DNA of 64,000 bases from Acanthornis magna (lineage: Eukaryota > Chordata > Aves > Passeriformes > Acanthizidae): positions 16,797,501-16,861,500 of the forward strand of contig JAWUZG010000032.1 of assembly GCA_036785705.1 (NCBI GenBank), written 5' to 3'. Each line of letters begins with the position of its first letter. Within the stretch, counting starts at the first letter, position 1. Shown piece after piece: positions 13,174 to 27,498 of this stretch. Both the position numbers and the translations under genes were made by a program. The notes below the pieces were generated by a model, which saw only the letters and a list, made by a program, of their open reading frames with translations, did no database searches and was not told the DNA's origin.

Positions 13174-16100
13174 TTTATTTCCTTAACTTAATCTGATGAT
13201 GCATATAAAAATAGATGGAGTTCATAAGTTAACATTTCTTTTCAAAATTGCTGCAGTACTTTCACAGAATGGACTCCCTTAGTATCAAACCATCAGGAGT
13301 GCAAATTCACATGCAAGGAACCACAGAATTTTTGTTTTAATGAGAAAATGAATTGTTCTATCATAAAACATGAGATCTCAAATGATCCATTTGAATTATG
13401 CTTTATCAGGGTAGTTTGCTCCTGTCAATTACATTTCCATGCTAATGCACAGCATGTCTGTAATCACAGGATTTTAGAAACATATACCAGCAGTGTAACA
13501 TTTTAAATAGCCATTCCAGTGCATGCTCAGAAATGCATTTTAACTCTTCAGAGAATCCTTTACACACTCTTGAGCTGCTGCCTGTTGAATTACTTACAGA
13601 GAATTCCTCAGCCATAACAAGTTCTTGGAACCAGTATTTTATTGTTATCTAGCTCCTGACTTTAAAATGTCTATGGGATACTAAATTGGTTTGGGTTTAT
13701 TACAAACCGATGTTTTAAGAAGACATGGCTAGTTCATTAATGGTCCCTATCATTTCTGGTCAACTCCAATGATAAATACAAAATGGAGATTCATGCATCA
13801 GGTATTTTAGAAATACTGGACTTTTTGGAAAGCAATTACTTCTTGCACAATTTCTTATTTTAGAAAAGGTGTATCAACACAGCCCTGTCATAAGTGGCTC
13901 TTGTAGCACATGGGGTATTTAATGTCTTTAAAATAAAAACTAGAAGCTCAACAAAATGTAAAAGAATTTTTTTTAAGAAAAAGCAAGTTTTAAAATTTCT
14001 TTAAAAAGAAGTTTGCATGCCTCAGTGCTCAATCACTTCAGCTAGAACATTAGAAAAGGATTACTCAAAAGTGAAATGAGTCATCACCTAACCTGAAAAT
14101 ACCAGTTAAATACTAAAACTAATGCATTTTTAACTTTCTTTCCATTTTATATTTGAAACATAAGTAATCTGATGAAAATTATACTTACTCTGATAATATC
14201 CAATTGAAAATGCTATGTTGGCTAAAGTCACCTTCACTAAATTATGCTAGATAGTCTGTTCCAAATTCTAGAGGGGACTACAAGAGGTAACGTCACTGTC
14301 TTAAACAAGTTGATGGTCTAACACAAGAGCATGCACAACTACCTAAAACTCAGGCCAAATATATGGAAGCTACATTCAGTTATGACTCGTACCATAGCCA
14401 CTATGATGAGATACTTCATTTACACATTAAAAAAAATCTGGCCCAGCCTGGTAGGTGTTCTTAGTCCCACATAGCCACCTATACCTGGAGGAGTGAAGGG
14501 AGAAGGACAGAGATTGTGACCCAATGGCGGATCTCAGCAAAATGAAAGATAAACACATGACCAGAAATTATGGCAGCCCTTCAATGAAAGTCCTGTGGAC
14601 TTGAAAGCTGCCAAAAGGTGTCTCTTACCCATCACTGCTTTGGTGTACTCTGAAAACAGCTTTGCATTACTTTAACTGAGGGGCTAGTCAGAAGAGCTGC
14701 ACTCAACTAAGATGATGGGGGGTGACAATATCAAAAGGAATTTGAACTCTGTGTTTTTGAAACACTCTCATTTGACTACAGCTACTGTCACTGTTCTTCA
14801 CACCAGCACCAGGATCAGTGGTTTTCACTATTAACAACATTTCCTACCTTCCTGAGCACCTAAAACTGTGTTACTTATCACACGAGTCTTGATGGAGCTA
14901 TTGGTTCTATCTTCCTGCCTGCCTCCAAAGCTATTTTGGCTAGGGGCAGATTAGCTGTGAATAAGGTACATTTCCCCTTACCTGTTTCTGGTGTACAGCA
15001 AGCTGCCTCCCATTCTGGTCAAATTCTTCTCACCCCCAAAAGCTGCCAACAAAACCACTGGACTGTGCATGCAATTGGTAAAAGGACGAGTTTCCCTTTC
15101 AACTATAATTTTGTATCACTAATTAAACAAAAACACTGAGTACAGAACATGGAAAGTAAGTGTTCTTTTTAGGTTTGAGAGTCCTCTGCTGTCCTGGCTG
15201 CTCCTGTGGTAAATCTGCCCATATTCAATATTAAAATAAAAAGTAGTGATGTAGGCTGATTATTACAGCAGGTGGATTGTCCAGTCCTCATTTTAATGGT
15301 CTCGTCTTGATTTCAATCACAGATGTACCCCTGTTAGAGGGAGTCAGAACCCAGTGCTCACATCTTAACAATTCATCAGAACATCAGAACGTCAGGGTGG
15401 AAATACATACAGATTCTTCACTGTGCCAACTGTATATGTGCAGGCTCTCAACACAGACTTAGCAATGTAAGTTCAACCATACAGGTACAACATACTCCTC
15501 TGAAGCCTTATAAAAATACCAGTGCAACATAGAGCCATTTTACAAAACAATCATCTTTATAGAAAGGTATTTTAGTGGTATATGCTGAGGTAAATAATAA
15601 AAACAGACCCAAGAGAGGGCATGACCAGTGTTAAGGAGAACTCCGGATGAAATTTGGCCAAAAGCCTGTTTTATAAAAGCTAATATTTACCTACCAGTTA
15701 CAATCCCTGGTAAGGTGCTTATTGCTGTAATACTTCAATATTATTCTTCAGTTTACAAATTGAAAAATATACGAAATTAGATCTGTATGAATGTTAGGTA
15801 TTAGCTCTCACAAATTTAAAAAGGCATTGTACCAAGTTGTCTTAATTGTTTACTAACCAATTTGATTGTAGCAGGTAAATAAACTACAGCATACATTTTA
15901 CCTGACACCATGCATCAAAATCACCATAAAAACTAAGTTTATCAAAGTCCAACTCCACAAGGAAAACATGAAAAAGTGCAAATTATGTACCCAGTACTTC
16001 TGTCACAGCTGTTTTTTCTTAATATGGCATGAAAAAGGTTTACAGCATATATTAAGAAAATTCTAACAAGTGTTCACCTCAATGTTTATATATACAACAT

Positions 16101-16293
16101 TTTGCTCAAAGTGCTCACTGTATGAAAAAAACTGATTGGATAAAAATATTTAAACAGTGCTTTCTGAACGTTCAGGGAAAATCCATATAATACATCAGTC
16201 CCATTTGTTTTCCTCTTCACTCAGTGCAATGAGATGCAGAAGTCGCATCAACTTCATGAAAACTTTGCTTGCCACATTGCCAGAAAACTTCAG
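13174..16293 (-). other. RRAGD: Probable RRAGD 3' UTR (end not fixed)
   Basis: AT-rich sequence directly downstream of the RRAGD stop codon with no coding exon. Poly(A) signals on the minus strand (AATAAA, written TTTATT on the plus strand) occur at 13696-13701, 13638-13643 and 13174-13179. ATTAAA forms occur at 15292-15297 and 13918-13923. Mammalian RRAGD has a long 3' UTR of a few kilobases, so any of these could be used. The left boundary given is the farthest of the three AATAAA candidates and is an estimate. Confidence 0.45.
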
Positions 16294-16445
16294 TTACAGT
16301 GGCATTCTTGGTGTCCCATTGGGAGTGGGTCTTTTATTTTTTTGCAGGTGGCTTTGATGTTTTCGAGATCTTACTACTTTCATTCTTACTTCAAATACTT
16401 CTTGTATGGCTTTTCGAAAACAATGGAAATTGTAGTCTATTAATC
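16294..16445 (-). CDS. RRAGD: RRAGD exon 7 (last coding exon)
   Basis: Residues 351-400. It begins after a TCTCTGTAG acceptor; the first two bases complete Gly351. The start [13 protein letters not shown] is highly conserved. The tail then becomes basic and variable, ends with NGTPRMPL and stops at TAA (16294-16296). The human tail ends NGTPRVLL, so the ending is conserved while the Lys/Arg stretch before it has diverged. Confidence 0.96.
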
Positions 16446-19400
16446 CTACAGAGACAGAAATGTTTTACATATTAATAACAACATTCATATAAATAAGGTA
16501 ATGAAAAAATTGCTTATATTCTATGTTTAGTGAAATACCAAACTCTCTGTCTGGAGGTCATATTCACTGAACTGTCCAGGATTTTTTTCTGTGCTAAGCA
16601 AAAGCGTATTTGATAAATACAAATAATCAATAAGCATTACAGCTTGACACTACATCTGCTATTAAATATACTTGCTAGTTTTAAGAGAAAACAAATAGAA
16701 GCTCATTGGCAGATAACAGAGCTTTAATTTAATAAAGGGCTTTGAAGAAGTGCTCAGTATACTAGAAGAAAAGCTGAAATCTTTCATAAAATATGGTGTC
16801 ATTTTGGAAATCTGCTTTACAGAACTGCAATAAAAATAAGTAGCATCTATTAATCAAGAAATATTCATTTTTTGACAATACATAAGCTTTGAAATGGATA
16901 CTTGATAGAACTATTACCAAATCTCACCCAGCTATATTTCATCTTACATTGTAATTAAAAAATAACACAATAGACATGCTGTTAGATTAGATACTTACAT
17001 AATAGGCAGATAACATTACCATGTCAGTGGGCTGAATGTGATCCCACAGAAAAGCTGTAAAGCCATATTGGTAGTCAATTGGAAGACTTACTGAGTGCTA
17101 CAATTCTGTAATACCACAATACAATTTTAGATTTTTGGTACTGAGCTCATGACCTCATTCAATGTTAATGCCATAAGCTTTCTTAAATATTGCAGCATTT
17201 TCCACTTCAATTCCCCTAACAGGAGATACATATTTTTAAGTGGTTTAAATCCACCACATTACATTATGTCTTTTTCCCCAGGAATTATTTTCCCCCTCCC
17301 TAGAGTTCAGACAAAATATTACCTGGAAGTCATCAGGCACAAAAAGCTCATCTCCATTATAATATCAGAACTGTACTGCAGAAGAGTGCAGGCTACCAAG
17401 TGTCCCAACTATGTAGACACAATGACCTCACACAGTTAGGGACAAATCCTAATGGATGTTTTTCAACATGGTGTCTTTTCTGAAACAGTGCTGTTAGTAA
17501 GTATGCAGAAGTAACACTTTATGCTTACAACAGAAAGTGACTGCATCCAACATTCATATGCAATAAAGGTGGTAGGGGTATGAAAGAGATATTTGAGCAG
17601 TTTAAGTTCTATCAAAAGCTCAACAGGCTGTCAGACAGCCCAGCAGACATGGTACAAGTGCTGCATTCACAAACACACCAACACTGGTGAATTAATATCA
17701 CAAGATGGGGCACACAAGCCCAGATGACAGCTTGCTCTTCCATTGCTGAGTTTTGGTCTCAGGGCACATCACAAAGACCAGTAACTCAGTGAAAATCAAG
17801 CCAGTGCGCAGAGATCATGAACTAAGGGTTCATTATTGACCTTGACCAGGGTCAGAAATTTAACAAAGAAATTTTATGCACTTTAACTGCAAAATATTAA
17901 AGCACTCCTAAATAGGACTAGGGCCTAAATATGCAACTTTTCAAAAGCATCCTTTCAGATCTAAGAAAAGCAAGAACACTCTATCAGCCAGTTTTAAAAA
18001 TTTTCCTTTGGTTATGGCAGGCATGCTGTTCCAAATTGTGTATGCTGGTGTCAACAGGTACAAATCAGTGTCAGTCAAGAGAAAGTAACACATTCTACAG
18101 GTGCAGGTGGAAGCTTTACGGCATTGGATGTAAACTTTCAAATGCATTCATATCAGAAAGTTGTCAAATACATACAAAGATTTCATCCCATCTTAATGCC
18201 AGCACAAATACTTCATGCCTTTAAACATGTTATGTAAGCTTTATCAAGCTGTACTTACCTCAATATTTATAATACAGTTAGAAACTGTTATCAGCTAATA
18301 ACAACTTCAGTTATTCATTAACTCACTAATATAAGGGAAAACTAATGCAATACTAGAAAAGGGGAAAATACCTTTTCTCTCAAAGCTTTCTTCTCTGACA
18401 AAACAAACAAGAGCGAGGAATTTTGTCACCTCTTTTAAATAAAGGACAGTTGTATTATTCAGTTTTATGATTGCCATTGATTCTTTGTCATAAGGAGTTC
18501 CAGTGCCATCATCTTTAAGCCTAAAGAGCATTATTCAAACAAACAAGAAAAGACACCAGATTAGCTAACAAAAGTACTGCTACATTGGTTCTTTCACCAA
18601 AGAATCTCAAACTTTATAAAATCTTAATTTTAACCTTTCAGAGAGACTCTTCTTCAAACTACACACTATGTAACCTAAGAAGATAGATTAAATTGTTTAT
18701 CCCATCACACACCAAACCTTAGATCTGGGGCTAGAAATCAGATTGTTTGATTGCCGAGTGCCTGAACTGGAACCTTATTTTTTCCTCTGTAAGTTACCAC
18801 CCATTTACCACAAGGCTGCTTTTCTTTTAATCAATCCTTTATATTATGACTTATCATAAACATGTGAAACAGTAGGTCTGTACTGATAATTCCAAACCCA
18901 GTAACCTTGCTTGAGCAGTGGCAGCTGACTGACAGTTTAAAACATCATGAGACTTTCCTCATGAGATGTTGGCTTTTGCAACATCATATTATGAAAAGAG
19001 GTTTCTCCTTCAGAGATGCTGTGTCATGATGATCACTGTATTATGTTTTTGTACATTGTAACATTGTAATTTTATCTTCATTCCTGAATGCACACACAGA
19101 TATTGTTAAATGGATAGCTATCACCAACCTCCCAGAACACTTAATCTCAATAATATATTAAAGTGGCAAGTTCCACAGATACTCCAGGAACAGAGGACAA
19201 GAAACGAATTGTAGTATAATTTCTTTAGTCCACAGCTAAAAAATGGCAAGTGGACATCCAGTGATAAATGTTAAATGGCTACACAACCACAGTGGCAGAA
19301 TGATATTTTGTAAATAAACAGCCCTACAAGTGGTGTTGTACAGATAACTATTAAACACAGTCATTTGAACTACACACCATCATCCTTCTCTTCACAAAAA

Positions 19401-22400
19401 TCAGAATCCTTTATTTTATTCCTCTGTAAAACAAGTTCTTACACAGTTACTGATCTGATGACTCCAAAATCTGAAACACGCATACAAAGTTCAGAAATTT
19501 AGGTAATTATTCAACAGTTTATTGTTCTGGTGCTTACTGCACATCTGCACCAGGACTCTCCCTTCTACTTTCTCCAAGAGTACCAGAAGTCTAAGAGTGG
19601 GTACAAATGCAAAACTACCCCAGCCTACCACTCTCTAAGCATGCTGTGTTTTGGCCACCAAGTGTACATATCTTAATACACTAAATCTTAATGTGCCCCT
19701 GCCTTTCCCAGGAATGGCTGGCAAACCCAAGGGCCAAGCCACTGAAAACATAACTTGCAAGGAGATGTACATGCCAGCCTAGGAGATCTCCATTTGCTAG
19801 TATATAAGAAGGGGAGACTGAAAAAACCCAGAAAGGGTTAGGGAATAGAGGACAGAGAACTGAAGCTAGAGTGAAACAACCCTCTTGAGGCCATTACAGG
19901 CCACTGGCTATTAAATGAAACTAAATATGGCCCCACTTCTTTTTAAAACAGGAGGCATCCTTCTGTTGACTTCATCCCTAGGGAACAAAAAGATTATTGT
20001 TTCCTTTTATTTTAAGTTGGTTTCTTCCCACTTCTTCCTCCAAATAAAATCATTATCATAGAAAGAGGAAGATGCTCACAAAAGAGGCTGAACAGGGAGC
20101 AGTGCTTGTTGCTGGGAAGGATCAGTCCCTCAGAAGCCAGCCCTTTCCGCTTCCCCTGTCCTGGCAAATTATCCATTTTCATTGTTTATACCCACATCAC
20201 TCTAATTTTGAGGCTATTCAGATTCTCAGTGCACAACTTTATGGAAAACTTTCATGATTTACTTACCCATATATACAAGAAATGTCAATCACAACATCTA
20301 TCATATCACAGCAGAGCTCATAAGTTTGCATATCCACTGGAGTGCTGTCTGTTGCAATATAGATCTTACTGACTACATCAAATAAAAATGCCTTTTCAAT
20401 CCCAGAATTCTATTCAAGAGAAGAAAAAGAGAAAAATAAAGTGGAAGACATGTTTTCATATTAACACCAAGCTTTTTTGATCCTTTACTTGTCTGTTATA
20501 CAAAAAAAAGCTAGGCTAAGGAAGTTAAACTGCAGTCAAGCTCGTTTTGAAAGAACTGTACATACAGCACTGATATATTTGTAGCAAACCCTAACGCTCA
20601 GAGACCTTCCAACAGTTTCTGACTCTGAGCAGGCATAATGCCAAGTTACACTCCCAAACTTCTCCATTGGAAGAGATTACATTTCTTTTCAGTGGAAAAG
20701 GCAGGGGGGCAAGGGGGGAGCAGAAAAACCTTCCAAGTTCAAGCTTTTGGTGTTTTAATTGTAGCAACAGACATAAAAGAAAACTGTAATCTAAAGTTAT
20801 TCTAGCTGGGCATATAAGAAGATAGACACAAAGTTAAGAAAACATTGATGGACAAAGAACACAGTATTGTTTAGGAACTGACTTCTCAAGGAAATGAATT
20901 TTTTTCATTGGGGTCTGTGGCTTGTTCCACTGTCTGGTTCTGTAGAACATCTTTTAGGATCACAGGAGAAAGACCAGCGTTTTGATGGTGCCTTCAGGTT
21001 TCATGTAGCAGTGGTGGTTAAAGCCATATTTAAAATGCTAAGGCTTGCTAAAGTGATGACAGCTATGTTCCTGTCATCCTGCCAAGCTGATTAAGACTCT
21101 CTCCACACTGCAGATGTATCGTATTCACAACTGAGAAGCTAGCCAGGAATGCTAGCTCTTACTCTTTGTGTCAATAAGGTAAACTGCTGTAAGCCTCTGC
21201 TTCCTGGAAAAAAAAAAATGTGTACTGCTTAACTGAAAACAGTAGCCTTGCTGGCTGATATCAAGGGATTACACCTGGGCAGCTGTCCCAGCATGAAAAA
21301 AAAGGGCAATATCCCAGTATTGTTCAGCTATAAAATACGCTTCAGTATCCACCTTTATGGGAAGAGAAGCAACCTTCTCAATCCAACTGAAACGTCTCCA
21401 TATATGGGATTCCCTTTTTAACATGGCTTGGGTCTGCTGACACAGTAGTTTTGTAACCACCAAAAACCACACTGAAAATCCCTAACAAGTTTTAATAATT
21501 TCAGCTTTTCCCTTTTTCTTCTTTATTTTCTAAGTCAACTATTTAACACATAGTTAAGTGACTAATGTGACTGTCCTGCTTTCCATATTTCCTGAAATAG
21601 GCAGAAAAATTTCCGACACTAGATATACTATTGAACAATGGCCAGCAGTATTTAAGGCATTTTCTTCTTAAAGAGGCTTCACTCTTCCATCACTGCACAA
21701 AGAGCTAAGGCTGCAAACATCTGTTAGTAGTGAGAGTACAGAGGTGAATTTCTTTCATTTCATAATGGAAAAGACTCTCTGAGTGGCATATTTCAGTAAG
21801 TCAGTAATAAAAAAATATTCAAAACAAAGTATAACTCTGTGGATATCTTAGGTTGATGAGCTGAAGCACAGGATGTACAAGGAGAGTCTCAGAGAAATGG
21901 CTTTGTTCAACCTGAAGAAGAGAAGGCTCATTGCTATCTACAAATATCTAATGTAAGGGTTCAGAGAAGCCAGAGCCAAATTCTTCTGAGAGCTACAATG
22001 TTGAAGGACAAAAGCCAAAAGGCACAGGCTGGAATTGACTTCACACAAGAAAAAAAATAATGTAAGAGTAGTGAAGAATTGGGAGCATGCTGACCTGAGA
22101 GTTTGTAGAGTTTCCATCCTTCCAGATGCTCAAAGCTGAAGTGGACCCAGCCATAAGCAACTTGCTGTAACTGGCCTGACTGAGCAGCAGCTAACCTCTA
22201 AAGGTCCCTTTCAGCCTACAGGGCTCCATGAGTCTATGTTCTTTGAGCATAAAGAACAAAAATGTATGCCTATTTATGCTGGTTGTTCTGGCCATAGACG
22301 GTAGTTCCGTAATTTTACTTTTTAAATAGTAATTCTGACAGCACCTCACATAGTTCAACAGATTCTGTCAAATAAGATTAATTACAAGATTCACTTGAAA

Positions 22401-25400
22401 TATCATGTAAGTACATAGCTGTAATTCAAAGTTGTATTTGAAAATACAAGTAATTTCAGACCGAAGCAGCTGGAACTTGAGCCCTGCAGTGTCATTCATG
22501 AGAAGTCAATTACCCAATTTCTATTACACAAAGAGAGACATAGCAACAATTTCAGCTGTACAGGTAAGATGCATTTTAAATTATTAAGATGCCAGTGACA
22601 ATATAGTAATATTTAACAATAAGAAGTGATTTTTTCATCTCAGAACTCCAGGTGCTGCAGTCTGCCTGTACGTGCAGTGACAGTTCAGAAAGTTTTCATC
22701 TTGAGACGTTTGCTGTGCCAGCAAGTTACACCTGCTGGAATGGGCAGAAATTGGTCTCTTAACTTAAACTCTGCTTGTTTTCAATTGCAACTAATCCATC
22801 GTGGTAGAACCTGCAGAGAAACTGCACATACTTGCTTCTTTAGAACTTTGTATGGTGACAGAAACCTCTGTGAAAGGGTAGGATGGACTGCCAGGAGTAG
22901 TAACCACTAAATTGTACCCACATGCCTTCAAATATTTCATTTGCCAGGGTTTTTAGTACAACTGTAACCAAAAAATCAAAGGATTTCCCACAATTTTCGT
23001 GTGGCAATTACTCAAACACCCACACCCCCCTACCCCCAAAAAAAACCCCAAAAAGAAATTGTAGAAACAATAATAACAAGTCATAAAAAACCAGGAAAAA
23101 GTGTATAAAAAGAGACAATACATCATTAATGCTCAGGTTAAATTACAATAAGAAATCTACTGTTTCTATTAATAGAGCAGGTGAATTCCTTATTAAAGAA
23201 ACAATGGCCAATAGCAGCCTCATGCAGCTGAATTAAAGGCTGCCATTGATTAAATGAGAGCAGGGCCTGAATAAGCACCAGTTCTGAGACAAGCCTACAG
23301 TCTGCAGAGAAGATGCAACATGTGCTAAAAGCACCCTGAATCAATGTAAGAATATTCCATGGCTAATCTGAACCAAGAGAGTCATTGTGAAAAATCTGCA
23401 ATGAATATATGAGATTTTATTTTGGATAGGTACTTCAAATTCAAACCAACAGTACCAGGTGTGATGATGTAGAAGACAGTTTCTATTCCTTCAACAAAAT
23501 GAGTTCAGTAAATACTGGTAGTATTACTCTAATATCTAGGATAGGTAAACAGGCCTATCATTTTCTTTTCCTGTCTTGAAAGTATGAAGAGTAAGCCAGA
23601 ATTTGGCCCTAAAAAGCAATTCTCAAAAGAACTTAAGAGGATATTGCCAGTCCCATGCAATTCGGAATGAATTTTGAACCGTTTTTTAAACAGGTATTAC
23701 AGCAAACAGCAGATCTCATGAATTAATTTTAAGCACTATGTTTGAATTTACATATTACAAAATTTAAATCATTAAATGATAAAAACTGTATGTAACTTTA
23801 TTTTACCATAATAATTAATACATAGTTTTTAATATCCCTGAAAACAAACCAAGCAACCCTCAAGTGAAAATCCACGTTCCCATGTCACACAACTTGATTG
23901 GTTGATAAGGCCACAGTAATTAAGAAACAGGCATCCTTCTATATGAAGCTGGTAAGTGTCAGGTAAGATTTACATGGATTTTGAGTACCAAACAAACTGT
24001 TATTTTATGACTTACAAGCAGCTACATTAAAGAATGTAGAAGCAGTATTGTCACACTGATGGTTCCTCAAACATGCTCACACACTGTGGTGTTATAAACT
24101 TAGGCAAAAACCTGCTGTGAACTTAAGAGTGATCGCAGATCTATTTTTGTAATCGGCAGCATTTTGTGTTGGATGTCTCCATGGACATAAATGAAAGCAC
24201 TTCCTCGTGAATACTGCTGCAAAACCGAAGTAGAACACGAATACACCCACACCCTGATATCCAACCCATTGGCTTCCTGAGGTAAGGCGTGACCAAAATC
24301 CATGCCAGAATTTGTCGTTACTAAGTTGCCAAGGTGAAGAGGCACCCCCTAACTAATTGCATGATGGAAAATGATGCTTCATCTTCCTGTGGTTGCAAAC
24401 AGTCATTCTGAGTCTCTCTGTATACAGACAGAAGATACTTGTAAAAACAGACAGCAAGCATGCCCCAGACATACTGATGTAGCTACAGGTGGCCCTAGGT
24501 CACTAGGAAACTGGAGCGAAGAAACAGTCTGAGACTCTGACCCATAATGAACAGGGGAAATAGCACACCTCTGTCACTTCTCTGGACTTCCCATTTACTT
24601 GAAATACTTGTTCTTCCTTACAAATTATGCCTGATATTTTAGGTATGATTGGGACTGGGTGTTCCAGACACATAAGCAATTGTCATCAGTCATTCAGGAA
24701 GCTGCCTGTGCTCAGCTCATGTGGAGATTCCGTACAAACCCTCCGCCAACTCCAAACAGTGAGGAGACTCTATACAGAAATCTGACTCACAATGAGCTAC
24801 TGGGGCGACTCTGGCACAAGGAGGACTATTATTCAGAGAGCTTTCTCTGCAAGACTGTGTGCCAAAAACACTATCTAATTGCTCTAGGATTGTTGTCATA
24901 ATTTCTTCATTACCCTTCTGTCGTGGAGTTTTGAGACTACATGATAACTGGTATACAGTCCAGCTGTTCTGGAAGAAACAGATCTTTGTAGCAAACCATT
25001 CGATATGAAACAGTATAAATATGCTGTGTAATAGTAAAAGAGTAAGTTCTGGAATGAGCTTCCTCTATTCTTAGCTTTCCCTTTCACGTCCAACTTTTCT
25101 CTCTCTCCATTTTCACACTGAGAAACCATGAAGTCTTATTTTATCTTATAGGCTGTTGAATGATATTAAATCAATTCTTATGTCAAAATCACAAGAAGAC
25201 ACAACAAAATACCTTGCTTGGAAATTAAAGCTTTAGAAATTAAGTGCTAGATGCCAAGTGCAGAATTCGAATACTGTGATAAAGGGTGCCATTTTCAGAG
25301 CCACTATGACCTGATTTAAAGACAACTAAAATAGGGGGTTTCCCCTTTTCACAACCTGCTCACTGTGCTCCCCTTCACTCACTACCCCATATTTCCATCT

Positions 25401-27455
25401 CTTACCTTGTGTCAAAACAAGAGCATGTTGGACTCCTCCATCACTTGCTTTTAACTAAATTAAACAATGCATTAGTGTGTGTCACAGTAACCCCATGAGG
25501 GAACAGGTGAGTGTCAGAACCAGTACAAAGGAAAGGAAGAGATCAGAGATACAGAAAGAGTGGAGCAAGAAATCTCTTCCACAGTGGTACCAAACCGCTA
25601 GATATACAAAGCTCCCTAACTGGCCTTCAGTCACTGTGGTAGCAGTGACACTTGTGGTGGATTCTACGTCTAAAAATTTCACAACATAAAAAGATTTTCT
25701 TAAGCTCGGTAAACTTCCAATACAAAGTAAAATTAATTCTGGGAAGCTCCATGTACGAGGTCAGACTAGATTATGCTCCTTTAAGTATTTATTCATTCAA
25801 GTTTTAAGTACAACTTAAACAAATGCATGCAGCACAGACTTTTGTAACATTCAGACTGATGTTATGAGCAGAAAAGTGAAGGCTGCTAACACACTTTATG
25901 TGACTCAGGAAATACTATGAGTATCTCAGCAGCTCACCAACACTGTTTAATAGACAGGGAGGTGAGGCCAAGCCGCATGGAGGTGTATTTCAACTAAGTT
26001 CTAATAATTTCTCTGAGAGTTCACATTGCTCAAGATCTCTAAGAAGGCAGTGAGCAGAGTATCTGAACATGCATATGTTGGACATAGCCAGATCTACAGA
26101 CAAAGGATATAGTAAGTACTTACTGAAATAAAGATGTTAAGCAGGTTTTCCAGTGTTGGGAGCTGTGGAATCAGTTTCTGTACCACTTTGCTAAATGCTT
26201 CAAATATAGAATGATCATATATGCTTGTCAGATAAAAGCTGGAAAAAAACGTCACCACATTTTCCTTTTAGCCACATACTGTGAACAAGATGTACCTTTC
26301 ATAATATGAGTGAAACAAAATATTGTGAAACGGTAAGTGCCTACACTAATGCAATTACCCCGTGATCAAAACTCACGATATAATTGAAGTACAGGACTTC
26401 ATCTCTATACTAAAAAAAACCCCAACCTAGACACTGAAACCTAGATCTTGATGTAGAACTTTTTAATGCAATTCCCATACTGGTATTCTTACAAAAATAT
26501 TTTTTAATTGCAGGAGAGGAGTATTACTGAGTATCTCTGTTGTGATCTACCTTTTGAAAGTTGTTGACCCATTTATCGGTGCAGAGATGCAGTTGAGTAG
26601 TTAAGAGCTCTAAAGAGCTGGCATGTTCATGGAGCAGGCCTCTCTTTTTAATACATTTGTACTTGGCTTTAAACTGCTAAGAAAGCCATGACAACTTGTT
26701 CTCTGGTTCCCCATCTGCAGAAGTCCACCATTTGTAACTATTTGCTACAATAATCCATTTTACCAGAAAACACAAGGCAGAGATACAGCATGGGTCTTCC
26801 CAAGTGGCTCCAAGCAGGCTGCAGTAGTGAGGATGAGTGACTGGGAGAAGACTGTGTGGCAGAGAGCTTTCAAAGAAGGCAAAAGTGATGCAGTGGCATA
26901 TACACTCTACTGTCTGGAACTCTACTGATTGCTGTCACTGTCCAAGACAACTTATTTCAAGACAGCAGCTGCAGCAAACACTGATAGGACTCTGGCATAT
27001 TTGTCATCTGTTATTAAGCAGCTCTCTATCTTTCCCTCCAAGACAGCAAACAGAAATAAGATACTTTGGTTCAGGTCAAATGCAGGATCTCTGATTACCC
27101 CTTTCCTTCATATATCAAATGCTTGTTGCCTGCTACTTCAAGAGAATAGAAAATGGTAACTTGTCAAATAAGCTGCTCTCCTCTAGGATTCTCTGCACAG
27201 CAGCTTTTCTCACCTGAGGTGAATCTTCTCCAATCCAGCATCTGCAAGGTCATCATTTGCCCTCTGGTGAATATCCCTCTGTGTTTCAATCTTGTGATCA
27301 TCAGATAAACCATCCACTTTATGGATAAAGATTTCAAAGTTGATATCTGGATTCACTTTATAAGCTCTGGTCACAGTAAGATGCAGCCGAGCTAATGCTT
27401 CCATATAATCATCCTAATAAAGAAAAAAGAAGAGCTACAAGTTAGGAAAGTATTT

Positions 27456-27498
<43 letters not shown>

